From VFZN01 sp963709325 (GTDB lineage: Bacteria > Acidobacteriota > Vicinamibacteria > Vicinamibacterales > UBA2999): a stretch of DNA of 64,000 bases. How positions within the stretch are numbered: position 1 is the first letter of the stretch; every line of letters starts with the position of its first letter. The notes below the pieces were generated by a model. That model made no database searches and was not told where the DNA came from. It saw nothing but the letters and a program-made list of their open reading frames with translations. This document shows positions 1 through 10,924 of the stretch, in pieces. Where the stretch lies: positions 1 through 64,000 of the forward strand of contig CAVPVV010000001.1 of NCBI GenBank assembly GCA_963709325.1, given 5' to 3'. The position numbers and the translations under genes were made by a program.

Positions 1-764
1 TATGGCGAACGTGTCTACGCGGGCTGTGGCATCGGCGACGTCTACAAGACGCCGGCGCTGGTCTGCCTGAATCGGGCCACGGGGGAGCCGGTCTGGCGTT
101 TGAACGTCGATCTCCCCGTCTGGGGCAAGCCCACCGTGCTGGACGATCGCGTCTACTACGGGATGGGCAACGGCCGGGTGAACGAGAGCGCCGACAAGCC
201 CGCCGGTGCGGTGTCGTGCGTGCGAACGTGCCGGCGATGGCAAGGAGGTGTGGACCTACAAGCTGCCCGACGCCGTGCTGGGGCAGGTGGCGGCCTCAAA
301 GGCGCACGTCCACTTCGGCTGCCGCGACGGCTACCTCTACTGCCTGGACCGTGCTTCGGGCAACCTCGTCTGCCGCAAGAAGCTGGGCAGCCCCGTGGTC
401 TGCACGCCCGTGCCGCTCCAGGGGGAATCGACCGGCTTGCCGGCCCTGGTCTACGCCCTCAGCAGCGAAGGGCAACTGAGCCGCACCCTGAGCGGTCTGC
501 CGAACGCTGTGGAGCGTGGCCCTGGGAGAGAGCCTGGGGGTGCCGGCCGAGTCGCACTCCTCGCCGACCGTGGAAGTAATGCAGGTCGAGGGCCAGGAGA
601 AGCGGCGGATCTACGTTTCCGCCACCCTGCTCTCGACGACCAGCGTGGGCGAGCTGTACTGCTACGAGGATGACCACGCCCCTTCCGGGCGAATAGACCG
701 GAAGGAGACGACCCCTCCCCCCAGCCCCCTCCCCGAAGCGGAGAGGGGGAGCCAGAGTCCGTAG
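1..764 (+). CDS. PQQ-like beta-propeller protein, C-terminal part, frameshifted
   Basis: The gene enters from the left edge, so its start is missing. Three frames must be joined (breaks near 225 and 495) to read propeller blades such as 'TGEPVWRLNVDLPVWGKPT', 'GDGKEVWTYKLPDAVLGQV' and 'DGYLYCLDRASGNLVCRK'. The recurring VVY/VYA strands and 'D..TG..W' turns are typical of PQQ-like propellers, which planctomycetes use as exported repeat proteins, mostly without bound PQQ. The last open frame runs to 764, but a TGA one frame over near 670 is probably the real end, because the open frame otherwise runs into an inverted repeat. Its role is unknown. Confidence 0.7.
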
Positions 765-870
765 CCGCAACCGACACCGTTGCGCGCTTGGCAGGCCTGC
801 GAGACGGCGGCTTGCGCCGGAACGCTTCTTGCTCCCCCTCTCCGCTTCGGGGAGGGGGTTGGGGGTGGGG
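712..870. repeat. Inverted repeat pair, about 40-nt C-rich arms
   Basis: The left arm at 712-752 and the right arm at 831-870 are near-perfect reverse complements, each built around the core CCCTCCCCGAAGCGGAGAGG and separated by about 80 nt. Each core is itself an imperfect palindrome. The pair lies just upstream of the PEP-synthase-like gene and could form a large hairpin or be two head-to-head copies of a dispersed intergenic repeat. It is not a typical terminator because no T-tract follows. Confidence 0.75.
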
Positions 871-919
871 TCTCGAGTCCCAGAATCTGAAACCTTCCCC
901 TGCTGGACCGCGAGCCGAC

Positions 920-3410
920 ATGAGCAACCTGCGTGGTTTCGATCAGATCGGTGCCGATGATGTCGGCCTGGTGGGCGGCAAGGGGCTCAGCCTGGGGCTG
1001 ATGGCCCGGGCGGGCCTGCCCGTGCCGCCCGGCTTCTGCGTCACCACGGTCGCCTATCGGCCGGCTGCGCGGCCGAGCCCTGGCCGACGACCCCGACCTG
1101 GTGGGCGAGATCGAGCGGCCTATCGCGACCTGGGCGACGGGCCCGTCGCCGTGCGCTCCTCGGCCACGGCCGAGGACGGCGCGACGGCCAGCTTCGCCGG
1201 GCAGCAGGAGACCATCCTGGGGGCGTCGGGGCGAGGCGGTGCCTCGGCCATCGAGCGCTGCTGGGCGTCGCTCGAGAGCGGGCGCCGCGCCTACCGCCAC
1301 CACCAGGGGTCGCGACGACGGCCTGGCGATGGCCGTCGTCGTGCAGCGGCTGGTGCCCGCCGAGTCGCGGGCGTGCTGTTCACCGCGACCCGCTCGACCC
1401 GCCGGGCAGCGGATGCTGGTCGAGGCGTCGTGGGGGCTGGGCGAGAGCGTCGTCTCCGGCCGGGTCACGCCCGACCGCTTCCACCTCGACGGCACGACGG
1501 GGGCGGTCCTCGACCGCCACGTCGCCGTCAAGACCGGTGCAGGCCACCCCGAGCCGGCTGCGAGCCGGTGCCGGCCGAGCAGCAGACCGTCGCCTGCCTG
1601 GACGACGCAGCAGCTGCGCGCAACTGGCCGAGCTGGGCCGGCAGGTCGAGGCGTTCTACGGCGAGCCGCGCGACATCGAGTGGGCCTGGGCCGACGGGCC
1701 GCTTCTGGCTGCTGCAGGCCCGGCCGATCACGACCGCCGCGGCGGCGAGCGCGAGCAGGTCCGCGCGAGGAGATCGCCGCCCTGGCGGCGGCCGGGCCGA
1801 CCCGGGCGGCACCGTCTGGGGCCGGTTCAACCTCGCCGAGGTGCTGCCCGAGCCGACGCCCATGACGCTGGGCCATCGTCCGCCGCTTCATGTCCGGCCA
1901 GGGCGGCTACGGGCTGATGTACCGCGACCTCGGCTACGACCCCGACCCGTCCTGGACGACGACGGCGTCTTCGACCTGGTGTGCGGCCGGCCCTACTGCA
2001 ACCTGACCCGCGAAGCGCATGCACTACCGCCGGCATCCCCTTCGAGCACCCCTTCGCCGCCCTCAAGGCCGACCCGGCGCAGGCCTTCTACCCGACCCCC
2101 GGCATCAACCACGCCCGGCTGCCCTGGCACTTCTGGCTGTTCCTGCCCATCCAGGTCACCTGCCTGCTCTTGCAGCTGATGCAAGGCCGGGCGTCGGGCG
2201 CCAGGCCGCCCGCAACCTTCGCCCACCGCTACCGCGACGAGATCGCCCCGGCCTTCCGCCGGGAGGTCGGAGGCTGCCCTGCGCCGAGGATCTCGGCTAC
2301 ACTGGAGCCGGCCAGCCCTGCTCGAGCGGCTGGAGCACTGGATCCGGCGGACGCTGGTGCGACTTCGCCCGCGACAGCCTCAAGCCCTCGGCGCTGGCCC
2401 AGGAAGGGCTCAAGAAGGTCGAGCTGCTGCTGACGCCCGCTCTCGGGGCGACCGCGCCCGCGCCGCGGCCCGCGAGCTGATCATGGGCGTCCACCCCGAC
2501 CCCGAAGCCGGACCTGGCCGGGGCTGTCCGCGACCTGGCCGCGGGCCGGCTCGACGAGGCCGGCTTCCTCGGCACGGTTCGGCCACCGCGGCGGGCAGGA
2601 GATGGAGCTGTCCCGGCCGCGCTGGGCGGAGGCCCCGGAACGGGCTGGACCGGACTGTCGCTCCCAGGCCGGGCTGCCCGAAGCCGCGGCCGAAGGGCCC
2701 GGCAACCCTGGGAACGGATCGCCGAGGAGGCCGAAACTCCTGGGTGCCGCGGCCGACAAGCTTCCGGCGCGAGGTGGCCGCCCTGCACAGCGTACGATCG
2801 GCCTGCGCGAGACGGCCAAGCACGACCTGATGCGCGGCTACGCGGTGCATCCGGCCGCATCCTGCTCGAGCTGGACCCGCGCTACCGCCTGCAGGGCGGC
2901 ATCTTCTTCCTGACCCCGGAGGAGCTGCCCGGCCTGGTGGCCGGGGCGAGGACCTGTCGGCCGGATCGCCCAGCGGCGGCGGCGGCAGCGCCTGGTCGGC
3001 CTGAGCCTGGAGGCGCCGGCGGTCCTGTTCAGCGACGACCTGGAGGCCATCGGCCGGCCGATCCGGTGTCGTCGGCCGAAGGAGTGGACGTCGGAAGGGC
3101 GCGCCCCTGTCGGCGGGGTGGCCGAGGCGACCGGCCCTGGTGCTGGAGGAGCCGCCGGAGGGACCGACCGCCGCGGACGATTACATCCTGGTCTGCCCCT
3201 CGACGGACCCGGCCTGGGTGCCGCTGTTCGTCCAGGCGCGCGGGGCTGGTGATGGAGACGGGCGGCGTGCTGTCGCACGGGGCCATCGTGGCCCGGGAGT
3301 TCGGCCTGCCCGCCGTGGCCGGGCTGCCGGGCGTGCAGCGCCGGCTGCGGACGGGGCAGCGGTGCGGGTCGATGGGGCCCAGGGGACGGTGAGCGGTGCT
3401 GCCGGGGTGA
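920..3410 (+). CDS. PEP synthase / rifampicin phosphotransferase-like enzyme, frameshifted
   Basis: The ATG at 920 opens 'MSNLRGFDQIGADDVGLVGG', followed by the ATP-grasp N-terminus 'GGKGLSLGLMARAGLPVPPG'. A middle part contains 'TVWGRFNLAEVLPEPTPM'. The C-terminal swivelling domain carries the phospho-histidine motif 'GGVLSHGAIVAREFGLPAV'. About 830 residues in the order ATP-binding, middle, His domain, without a recognisable PEP-binding TIM barrel, is closer to rifampicin phosphotransferases than to PpsA. Many single-base indels break the frame, and I place the stop at the TGA at 3408. Substrate is uncertain: a dikinase-type phosphotransfer is supported by the family, resistance to rifamycins is only a possibility. 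Confidence 0.75.
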
Positions 3411-3575
3411 GGGGCGAAGCGGAGAAGGGGGCAGGTTCTCCTCGTCACGCCGGCAGCATTCTCAGGTTGGTGACATACTCACTTCGGTCGGTGACGCTCC
3501 CGGCTCGCCGGGGTGGGATGGTATGCCTCGAGTAGACTCGCCGGGATCCCTTCCGGCTGCACCCCGGCTCTCGGG

Positions 3576-5158
3576 TCATTCCAGCAGGTCCTGCCATTTC
3601 TTGCGGGCCGCTCGACCTTCTTCGTCCGCTCGCCTTTCCAGGGGCTCTTGTCGCGAGGGCGGTTCGCTCGGGTCGAGCATGCTCGATCGGCCCCTGGATG
3701 TAGTCCAGGACCGCTGGCGCGCGGTCTCGACTTGGTCGTCGTGGTAGGGAGGGCTGGCTTCCAGGGTCCCCGCCACCTCCCGGCCAGCGGGGCGGGCATC
3801 CTCCAGGGCGGCTTCTCCACCTCCTCCGCCTCACGCCGCATGGGGTGACGGTCGACGACGGGGTCGATCTCCTTCCGGAACAGGTCGCACGCCGTCCGGG
3901 TGGTCTTGCTGATCCGGGCAGGTCATCGCCCTCGAAATCCTGTCCGTCTCTTCAGGGTTTCCTGCTGCTCCACCCGCTTCTCCACGCGACATGCTGGGTT
4001 CGGCGCCGCGCTGATCGACGGTCCACCACCCGAGCCAGGGGAGGGGGAGGAATGCCAGCCACCCCAGCCGACGTACGGGGCAGGGGGCCGAAACCTTGGA
4101 CGTAGAGGAAGGCGCGGCCAGCATTCCGCCAACACCGCCGCCCAGGTGCCCCCAGCCACTCACGCCGGGGATGAGCTTGATCACGACCAGCATCACGATG
4201 GTCGCGAACATCTGCGTGCGGGCGTGGCGCACCAGGTTGCGGGGGAGGTAGCGGTCGGTGACGAGCACCCACACCAGTTCGGCTCCCAGGACACCGCACA
4301 GGGCGCCGGATGCACCGCCACAGGCGCCGGGGGCTGCAGGCCATCGCCAGACAACCGCCGCCCCAGGCCCCTGCGAGGTAGATGATCAGGTAACGCCACC
4401 AGCCCCAACGTCCCTCGACGGCCCGCCCCGCACCCGCAGCATGTACATGTTCATGCCGATGTGGAGGAGGCCGAGGTGGCAGAAGGTGGCGGTCGGTCAG
4501 GCGCCACCACTCGCCGCGCACGATGTCCTGCGCCGGCACACTGCCGCTCTGGTGCAGGATGAGGAGGAGCGCTTCATCCTCCGCCGCGGGGGTCTGGCTC
4601 CCAGCATCCCGCCCCTCAGGAAGACCCCCACCTGCCTCCACCCTTCCGCCAGGCCAGGAACGCTCCGTAGGCGAACAACAGGAGGTTGGGGAGCAGGAGG
4701 TACTCGCTACCCGGGGCGCGGCGGGCTTGCGGACGAGATGGCGGTTCCGCGCCCGGTGTCCCTTCGATCAGCGGTTCCCCAGCTCGCAGGCGGTCGAGCA
4801 GCAACGGGTCCGCAACACCTACTCACCCAGGGGGGTGAGTCGGAAGCCGGTACCGCGCTCCGGCGATCGCTCCGCTGTCCGGATCAGCCTTCGAGCCAGA
4901 GGTGTTCGAGCACATCGCCGATCGCGTCGACGTCGGCTCCCGCCGCATCGCCTACTCGCGGGGATACCAGGGCTCGGGGGCGACCTCAGCGGTCCAACGA
5001 AGAACAGCTTCCAGGGGGTGCATGGTCGCGAGGGTCATCATCCGGGTCCAGGGGCCGACAACTTCGGGGGCCAGGCGGTCGCTCCTGGCTATTATGGGCG
5101 AGTTGCGGCCGGATGTCGATACGGCGATACCTCGGAGGGCTTCCGGGGTTCAATTCAT
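3576..5158 (-). CDS. Rhomboid-family intramembrane serine protease, frameshifted
   Basis: The catalytic serine motif GASG is at about 4305-4316, followed by 'ALCGVLGAELVWVLVTDRYL'. The catalytic histidine helix 'GVSGWGHLGGGVGGMLAA' lies about 60 residues later, so both catalytic motifs are present. The upstream part reads (after frame repair) 'MMTLATMHPLEAVLRWTAEV' and a soluble N-terminal domain ending 'RTAERSPERGTGFRLTPLGE'. The ATG at 5158 has an AGGAGA ribosome site just before it. A charged, coiled tail ends at the TGA at 3576-3578. Membrane helices such as 'YLIIYLAGAWGGG' are visible. Cleavage of other membrane proteins is the family role; the substrate is unknown. Confidence 0.72.
4823..4842. 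repeat. Short hairpin inside the rhomboid gene
   Basis: ACTCACCC and GGGTGAGT face each other across four bases. The hairpin sits where the repaired reading frame of the rhomboid gene shows an apparent in-frame stop (GGTGAGTAG on the minus strand), so it may simply be a site where sequencing errors cluster. No regulatory function is evident. Confidence 0.4.
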
Positions 5159-5182
5159 CTGTCTCCTGAGAGTGAGCCCCTT

Positions 5183-5594
5183 ATGGCCGATCCCTGGTAC
5201 CGCGACGGGCTGCGTTCACCTGCACCCGGTGTGGCAACTGCTGCACCGGCGAGCCGGGCTACGTCTGGGTCAATGACGAGGAATTCGCAGCCCTGGCCGA
5301 GTTTCGGGGTGAGACGATCACGGAAGTGACCGCCCTCTACACCCGCCTGGCCCATCGCGGCCGGACGCTCCGCGAGGGGGACGGCGATTGCGTCTTCTAC
5401 GAGCCGGAACGTCGGCTGCACCGTCTACCCAGTGCGGCCGCCGCCAGTGCCGCACCTGGCCGTTCTGGGAAAGCACCGCGGGGACTCCCGAACGCATGGG
5501 AGCAGACCGCAGCGAGGTCTGCCCCGGGGCCGGGCAGGGCGAACTGATTCCGGCCGAGGAGATCACCCGACGCTTGAAGGTGATCCGCATCTGA
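5183..5594 (+). CDS. YkgJ-type zinc/iron-chelating cysteine-cluster protein
   Basis: The gene starts with ATG at 5183 and diverges from the rhomboid gene. After one or two frame repairs it reads as a protein of about 135 residues with the cluster 'CTRCGNCCTGEPGYVWV', then 'GDGDCVFYEPE', a conserved Cys-x-Val-Tyr and 'QCRTWPFWESTAGTPE'. The spaced cysteines are the signature of the YkgJ/Fe-S cluster-like family, thought to bind zinc or iron; no enzymatic reaction is established. The stop is TGA at 5592. A second member of the family lies at 9042-9542, and both flank the cytochrome/DUF1552 pair. Confidence 0.75.
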
Positions 5595-5648
5595 GGGATA
5601 ATCAGCTGCACGGCTGCCTGCCCACGCCTACCTGCCTGCACCCCAAGG

Positions 5649-7658
5649 ATGATTCGCGGCATGAGTGCGATGCCCGCGCGTCGTCGGTCCCCCGCCGAGC
5701 TCTGCCGCTCCCGCGCCTGGTGCGCTCGAAGGCCTGACGGTGCTGCTCCTGGTCCGGCTGCAGCCCACGGCGATGCCCTGGGGGCACCGTGAGCCCCGCC
5801 CGCTCATCAGTCCCGAGAGGTCCGCGGCGGAGCCGGTCCCGCAACTTCGCGGCCGCACGTCGCCCCGCTCATCGAGAAGTACTGCCTCCGCTGCCACTCC
5901 GGTCGAAGGCCAAGGGCGGAGTGGTCCTCGACGCGACCGGGACGACGCCGCCGTCCGCAAGAACAAGCCGTCTGGGAGCAGGTGGCGGAGCAACCTCCGC
6001 TCGGGCGACATGCCCCCCGCCGGGGCGAAGCGACCCACCGCCGACGAGATGGAACTGCTCAACCGCTGGCTCGACGCGCGTCGTGCTCAAGGTCGACTGC
6101 ACCGGGCCGCGCAGACCCCGGCCGCGTCACCATCCGCCGGCTCAACCGGGCCGAGTACAACAACACGATCCGCGACCTGCGTCGGCGTCGACTTCCAGCC
6201 GGCCAAGGACTTCCCCGCCGACGACGTCGGCTACGGCTTCGACAACATCGGCGACGTGCTGTCGCTGCCGCCGCTGCTGATGGAGAAGTACCTCGCCGCG
6301 GCCGAGAAGATCGTCGAGAAGGCGTTCAGGCACGCCCGACGTCGCGGCAGCGACTGCTCGCCGGCAAGCCGGCGAGGACCGAGGCGACGCGCTGCCGAGG
6401 CATCCTGGAGCAGTTCGCCAGCCGCGCCTACCGCCGGCCGGCGACCGCCGACGAGGTCGACGCGCCTGCTGCAGCTTCGTCGAGCCTGGCCCGCGAGCAG
6501 GGCGACGGCTTCGAGGCGGGCATCCAGCTGGCGCTGCAGGCCGTGCTGGTCTCGCCGCACTTCCTCTTCCGCGTCGAGCCCGACCCGCCGAAGGGCGACG
6601 ACGGTCCGGCACGCTCAACGACTTCGAGCTGGCCACGCCGGCTGTCGTACTTCCTCTGGAGCAGCATGCCCGACGACGAGCTGTTCCAGCCTGCCGCGAA
6701 GGACGAAGCTCCGCAAGCCCGGCGTGCTCGAGGCGCAGGTCCGCGCGGATGCTGAAGGACCCGAAGTCGCAGGCCCTCGTCGAGAACTTCGCCGGCCAGT
6801 GGCTGCAGCTCCGCAACCTCGACGACGTTCAGCCCCGACCCGAAGCAGTTCCCCGAGCTTCGACGACGCCGCTGCGGCACGGCGATGCTGCGCGGAGACC
6901 GAGCTGTTCTTCGAGCACGTCGTCGCGCGAGGACCGGAGCGTCCTCGACTTCCTCGACGCCGACTTACACCTTCGTGAACGAGCGGCTGGCCCAGCACTA
7001 CGGCATCGCCGGGCGTCGAGGGCGACGAGTTCCGCCGGGTGACGCTCGCCGGACGACCGCGCGGCGGGCGTCCTGACGCAGGCGAGCATCCTGACCGTGA
7101 CCTCGAACCCGACGCGGACCTCGCCCGTGAAGCGCGGCAAGTGGGTCCTGGAGCAGATCCTCGGGCACGCCCCCGCCGCCCCCGCCGCCCGACGTCGCCC
7201 GAGCTGAAGGAGGAGGGACGCGCTGACCGGCACGCTCCGCCAGCGGATGGAGCAGCACCGCGCCGAACCCGAGCTGCGCCTCCTGCCACGCCGCGGATGG
7301 ACCCGCTCGGCTTCGGCCTCGAGAACTTCGACGCCGATCGGCGCCTGGCGCGACCAGGACGGCACGTTCCCGATCGACCCCTCGGGCATGCTGCCCGGCG
7401 GGCAGTCGTTCCAGGGGCCGGCGGAGCTGAAGGCGATCCTGCAAGGCGAAGGAAGGAGCAGTTCGCCCGCTGCCTGACCGAGAAGATGCTGACCTACGCC
7501 CTGGGCCGCGGGCTCGAGCGCTCCGACCGCTGCGCCGTCGACCAGATCGTCGCCGCGGTGGCGAAGGACGGACTATCGAGTTCTCGCAGCCTGGTGCTCG
7601 AGATCGTCAAGAGCGACCCGTTCCAGAAGCGACGCGGCAAAGGGGGGCAGGATCATGA
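5649..7658 (+). CDS. Planctomycete cytochrome protein (PSCyt1-DUF1587-DUF1595-DUF1592-DUF1588-DUF1585), frameshifted
   Basis: The domain order can be followed across several frames. A heme-binding 'LIEKYCLRCHSG' comes first, then the DUF1587 stretch 'TIRRLNRAEYNNTIRDL' and the DUF1595 'FASRAYRRPATADEV'. DUF1592 reads 'LALQAVLVSPHFLFRVEP' and 'RLSYFLWSSMPDDELF'. The DUF1588 'CASCHARMDPLGFGLENFD' carries a second CxxCH, and DUF1585 ends 'LVLEIVKSDPFQKRRGKGG'. About 670 residues is normal for the family. The stop TGA at 7656 overlaps the next ATG (7655), so the two genes form an operon, the usual planctomycete pairing. It is probably exported and involved in periplasmic electron transfer; the substrate is unknown. 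The start is uncertain (ATG 5649 or 5661). Confidence 0.85.
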
Positions 7659-9024
7659 GCGACGCCGGCAGATCTCGCGGCGGACGGTCCTGCGGGGCCT
7701 GGGCGACCGCCATCGCCCTGCCGCTGGCTGGAGGCGATGGCGCCCGCCGCGACGCCCGCGGCGCGGCCGCGGCCGCCGGCCGTCCCGCACGCGGATGGCC
7801 TTCCTCTACGTCCCCAACGGCGTCCACATGGCCGACTGGACGCCCGCAGGCGAGGGCGGCCGACTTCGCGCTGCCCGCCACCCTCGAGCCGCTGGCCCCG
7901 TTCAAGGACGACCTGCTCGTCCTCACCGGCCTGGCGCACGACAAGGCCCGGCCCAACGGCGACGGCCCCGGCGACCACGCCCGCGCCCTCGCCGCGTTCC
8001 TCACCGGCGCCCAGCCGCGCAAGACCGCCGGCGCCGACATCCAGGTCGGGCGTCTCGGTCGACCAGGTCGCCGCCCAGCAGGTCGGCCACGCGACCCGGT
8101 TCCCCTCGCTGGAGCTCGGCATGCGAGCGGCGGCGCGCAGGCCGGCAACTGCGACTCCGGCTACAGCTGCGCCTACTCGTCGAACATCTCCTGGCGGTCG
8201 GCCAGTCGACCCCGATGGCCAAGGAGGTCAACCCGCGGCTCGTCTTCGACCGCCTCTTCGCCGACGGCGGCCGACGAGCGGCGCGACGGCGCCAAGCGCG
8301 ACCGCTACCAGCAGAGCATCCTCGACTTCGTCGCCGAGGACGCCGGCGGCCTCAAGGCGCCGGCTCGGCGTCGACCGACCGCCGCAAGCTCGACGAGTAC
8401 CTGACCGCGCGTCCGCGAGCTCGAGCAGCCGCATCGCCGCGCGCCGAGCAAGCCGCCGCCGTCGACGCTCGCCGGACGTCGAGCCAGGCCGACGGGCATC
8501 CCCGCCGACTACGAGGAGCACATCCGCCTGATGTGCGACCTGATGGTCCTGGCCTTCCAGGCCGACGTGACCCGCGTCGCCACCTTCATGTTCGCCAACG
8601 AGGGGAGCAACCGCAGCTACCCGTCGATCGGCGTCCCCGAGGGGCACCACGACCTCTCGCACCACGGCAACGACCCGAAGAAGCACGCGAAGATCCGGAA
8701 GATCAACCGCTTCCACATCGAGCAGTTCGCCTACCTCCTCGGCAAGCTGAAGGCGATCCAGGAGGGCGACGGCACGCTGCTCGACAACTCGCATGATCGT
8801 CTACGGCAGCGGCATCGGCGACGGCAACCGCCACAACCACGACGACCTGCCGATCCTGCTGCCCGGCAAGGGCGGCGGCACGATCAAGCCGGGCCGGCAC
8901 CTGCAGCTACCGCGCAGGACACGCCGCTGCACAACCTGTACCTGTCGCATGCTCGACCGGATGGGCGTGCCGGTCGACCGGCTTCGGCGACAGCACGGGG
9001 CGGCTGGCGAAGCTGGACGGCTGA
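7655..9024 (+). CDS. DUF1552 family protein with Tat signal, frameshifted
   Basis: The repaired N-terminus has a twin-arginine signal ('SRRTVLRGLG' followed by a hydrophobic 'AIALPWLEAM'). The body then reads 'MAFLYVPNGVHMADWTPAGE', 'LTGLAHDKARPNGDGPGDH', 'NCDSGYSCAYSSNISW', 'HDLSHHGNDPKKHAKI' and 'IVYGSGIGDGNRHNHDDLP', all conserved positions of DUF1552 proteins. These are metal-binding exported proteins related to sulfatase-like DUF1501 folds and are always next to the DUF1587/1592 cytochrome protein. The stop is TGA at 9022. Nearly every frame break can be repaired by removing one inserted G or C. Biochemical function is unknown. Confidence 0.85.
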
Positions 9025-9041
9025 GATCGCGTTGACGCGCC

Positions 9042-9542
9042 ATGGACGCCCGCGGGTCGTCCTGGCAAGGGCATCCGTTACCATCGTCGAACGCCCCATG
9101 CCATCCGCGTCGCCGGGTCCTGGAACTCTACGGCGAGGTGGACCGCGAGGTCGCCGCCGCCGGGCCGGTGTGCGTCGCCAGCGGCCGCTGCTGCCGGTTC
9201 AAGGAGTACGGCCACACCTGTTCCTGAGCAACCTCGAGGCCGACGTGCTGCTCGAAGCCGCGCCGCCCTACGACCCGGCGCGGTGACGGCCGACTTCTGC
9301 CCGTTCCAGCAAGGACAACCTGTGCACGGCCCGCGAGCCGCGGCCGCTCGGCTGCCGCGTCTACTACTGCGACCCGAACTACCAGGAGGCCGGCGCCATC
9401 ACCGAGACGTACCTGCGCCGGCTGAAGGAACTGGCCGACGAACACGGCGTGCGCTGGCGCTACGCCCCGCTGCACACGTTCCTGAACCACCCCGAGCAAG
9501 CCGTCACGCGACGGCTTGACGCTCGCCCTGGAGGACGTCTGA
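9042..9542 (+). CDS. Second YkgJ-type cysteine-cluster protein, frameshifted
   Basis: After frame repair the protein reads 'LELYGEVDREVAAAGPVCV', 'SGRCCRFKEYGHTCFLSNLE', 'FCPFQQDNLCTAREPRPLGC' and 'RVYYCDPNYQEAGAITETYL'. The CxxxxRCC start and the later cysteines fit the zinc/iron-chelating YkgJ family. The stop TGA at 9540 shares one base with the ATG of the next propeller gene (9542), so the two are translationally coupled. The start is uncertain: ATG at 9042 is used here, but the N-terminal part is disturbed by indels. Confidence 0.65.
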
Positions 9543-10600
9543 TGCCCTGGAAGACTCACGACTCTGGCTGCGCCTCGCTGGTCGCTTGGCCGTGCCTCGC
9601 GCCCCGGCCTGCCGGGACTGGCCGCAGTGGCTCGGCCCGAACCGCGACGGCAGCCGTCGGCCGAGGAGGTCAAGCCCTGGAAGGGCGACCTCAAGGTCGT
9701 CTGGCGGCAGCCCGTCGGCGAGGGGCACAGCTCGCCCGTCGTGGCCGGCGGCAAGGTGTTCCTGCACACGAAGGTCGCAAGGACAAGGAGGCCGAGGAGG
9801 TGACCGCCTACGACGCCGAAGACCGGCAAGAAGCCTGGGCGGACCAGCTACCCGCGAGCCCGTTCAACAGCCTCTTCGGCACCGGGCCCCAGGCCACGCC
9901 GGCGGTCGTCGGCGGCAAGGTCTACACCTTCGGCGCCACCGGCGTGCTGACCTGCTTCGACGCCGAGCAAGGGCGGCTCTGGCTGGCAGGTGCCGACACC
10001 TGAAGGAGTTCAAGGCCCCGAACCTGTTCTTCGGCGCCGCCTGCTCGCCGCTCGTCGAGGGCGAACAAGGTCATCGTCAACGTCGGCGGCAAGGGCGCCT
10101 CGGTGGTCGCCTTCGACACGGACAACGGCAAGGTCGCCTGGAAAGCACTCGACGACCGGGCCAGCTACTCCTCCGGCGATCGCCATCGGCCCGGGCAAGG
10201 CGCGGCAGGCGCTCTTCCTGACCCAGCAGGGCTTCGCTCGTTCGAGCCCGAACGACGGCAAGGTCCTCTGGAAGGTCCGCTCGTGGACAAGCTCAACGAG
10301 AGTTCGACGACGCCCGTCCTCGTGGGCGACCTGCTACTGGCCAGCTCGGTCACCTTCGGCATCGGTCGGCCTGAAGCTGGCCGGGCGAAGGACGGCAAGG
10401 ACCGCCGAAGGAATTGTGGAAGAACAAGCGTGCTGACCTGCTACTTCTCGACGCCGATCCCGGTCGGCAAGGAGCACGTCTACGTCGTCACCGGCGAGGT
10501 TTGCTTCACGGCGACCTCGACCCTGCACTGCGTCGAGGTGGAGACCGGCAAGGTGGTCTGGACGAAGGAGAAGGTGGGCCGCTGTGAACCTCGACATGCC
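9542..10600 (+). CDS. PQQ-like beta-propeller protein, 3' end cut by the contig join
   Basis: The gene starts with ATG at 9542 in a TGATG overlap with the preceding gene. A signal sequence is followed by 'DWPQWLGPNRDGS', the standard opening of planctomycete PQQ-like propellers. Blades then follow: 'GGKVFLHTK', 'ATPAVVGGKVYTFGATGVLT', 'VIVNVGGKGASVVAFDTDNG' and 'EHVYVVTGE'. The protein should carry on after 'GKVVWTKEKVG', but at about 10,590 the sequence becomes unrelated and the frame closes. It is probably exported; no substrate can be assigned. Frame breaks are as frequent as in the rest of this piece. Confidence 0.75.
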
Positions 10601-10620
10601 TAACCAACCCCCGCGTCATC
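10590..10620. other. Probable assembly join: planctomycete to alphaproteobacterial DNA
   Basis: The propeller coding sequence stops without its C-terminal blades, and from here on all recognisable genes are of rhizobial type. No recombinase gene, att-like duplication or IS end is visible at the switch. The exact base cannot be fixed by eye. Confidence 0.6.
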
Positions 10621-10621
10621 A

Positions 10622-10664
10622 GATCGGCGCCAGCCGCGCGGTTCTCACGCGACTGGCGCCGATC
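10622..10664. repeat. Perfect 12-bp inverted repeat
   Basis: GATCGGCGCCAG at 10622-10633 is mirrored by CTGGCGCCGATC at 10653-10664 across 19 bases. There is no T-run after it, so it is not a clear intrinsic terminator. It lies within about 30 bases of the suspected contig join and may be the first recognisable element of the second piece. Confidence 0.7.
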
Positions 10665-10924
10665 ACCCGCTAGCAGGAGTGGCGAAAATTGGGCGTGCGC
10701 CTCCTCAATGGCCCGTCGAAATATTTGAGCTTCCGTGGCGTTCGCCTCGCCTTTTGAACATAACCTGCCTTACGGCAAGGTCGATCAGATCCGGTCGCCA
10801 TCCGCTATTTGGAGCCCGGCGACGGGCGAACGCTGTACCGGCTTGCGATACTTGGCAAGCTGCTTTCAGAAGTGCCATGGACAGTAAAACGGGCGCGGCC
10901 CATGCCGGGGCGACGGTCATGGGG
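10665..10924 (+). other. No clear gene; possible decayed small ORF
   Basis: Frames can be pieced together to give 'RLLNGPSKYLSFRGVRLAF' and 'IRYLEPGDGRTLYRLAILGK', which look protein-like and run in the same direction. No start, stop or family could be settled, so this is recorded only as a possible broken gene. Confidence 0.25.

Noticed and set aside
5649..9024. Programmed frameshifting or stop-codon recoding
   Set aside because: The breaks are too many, lie at no common slippery sequence, and are repaired mostly by removing single inserted bases. Read error explains them.
10622..10664. A rho-independent terminator
   Set aside because: The stem is perfect but the loop is 19 bases and no run of T follows on either strand.
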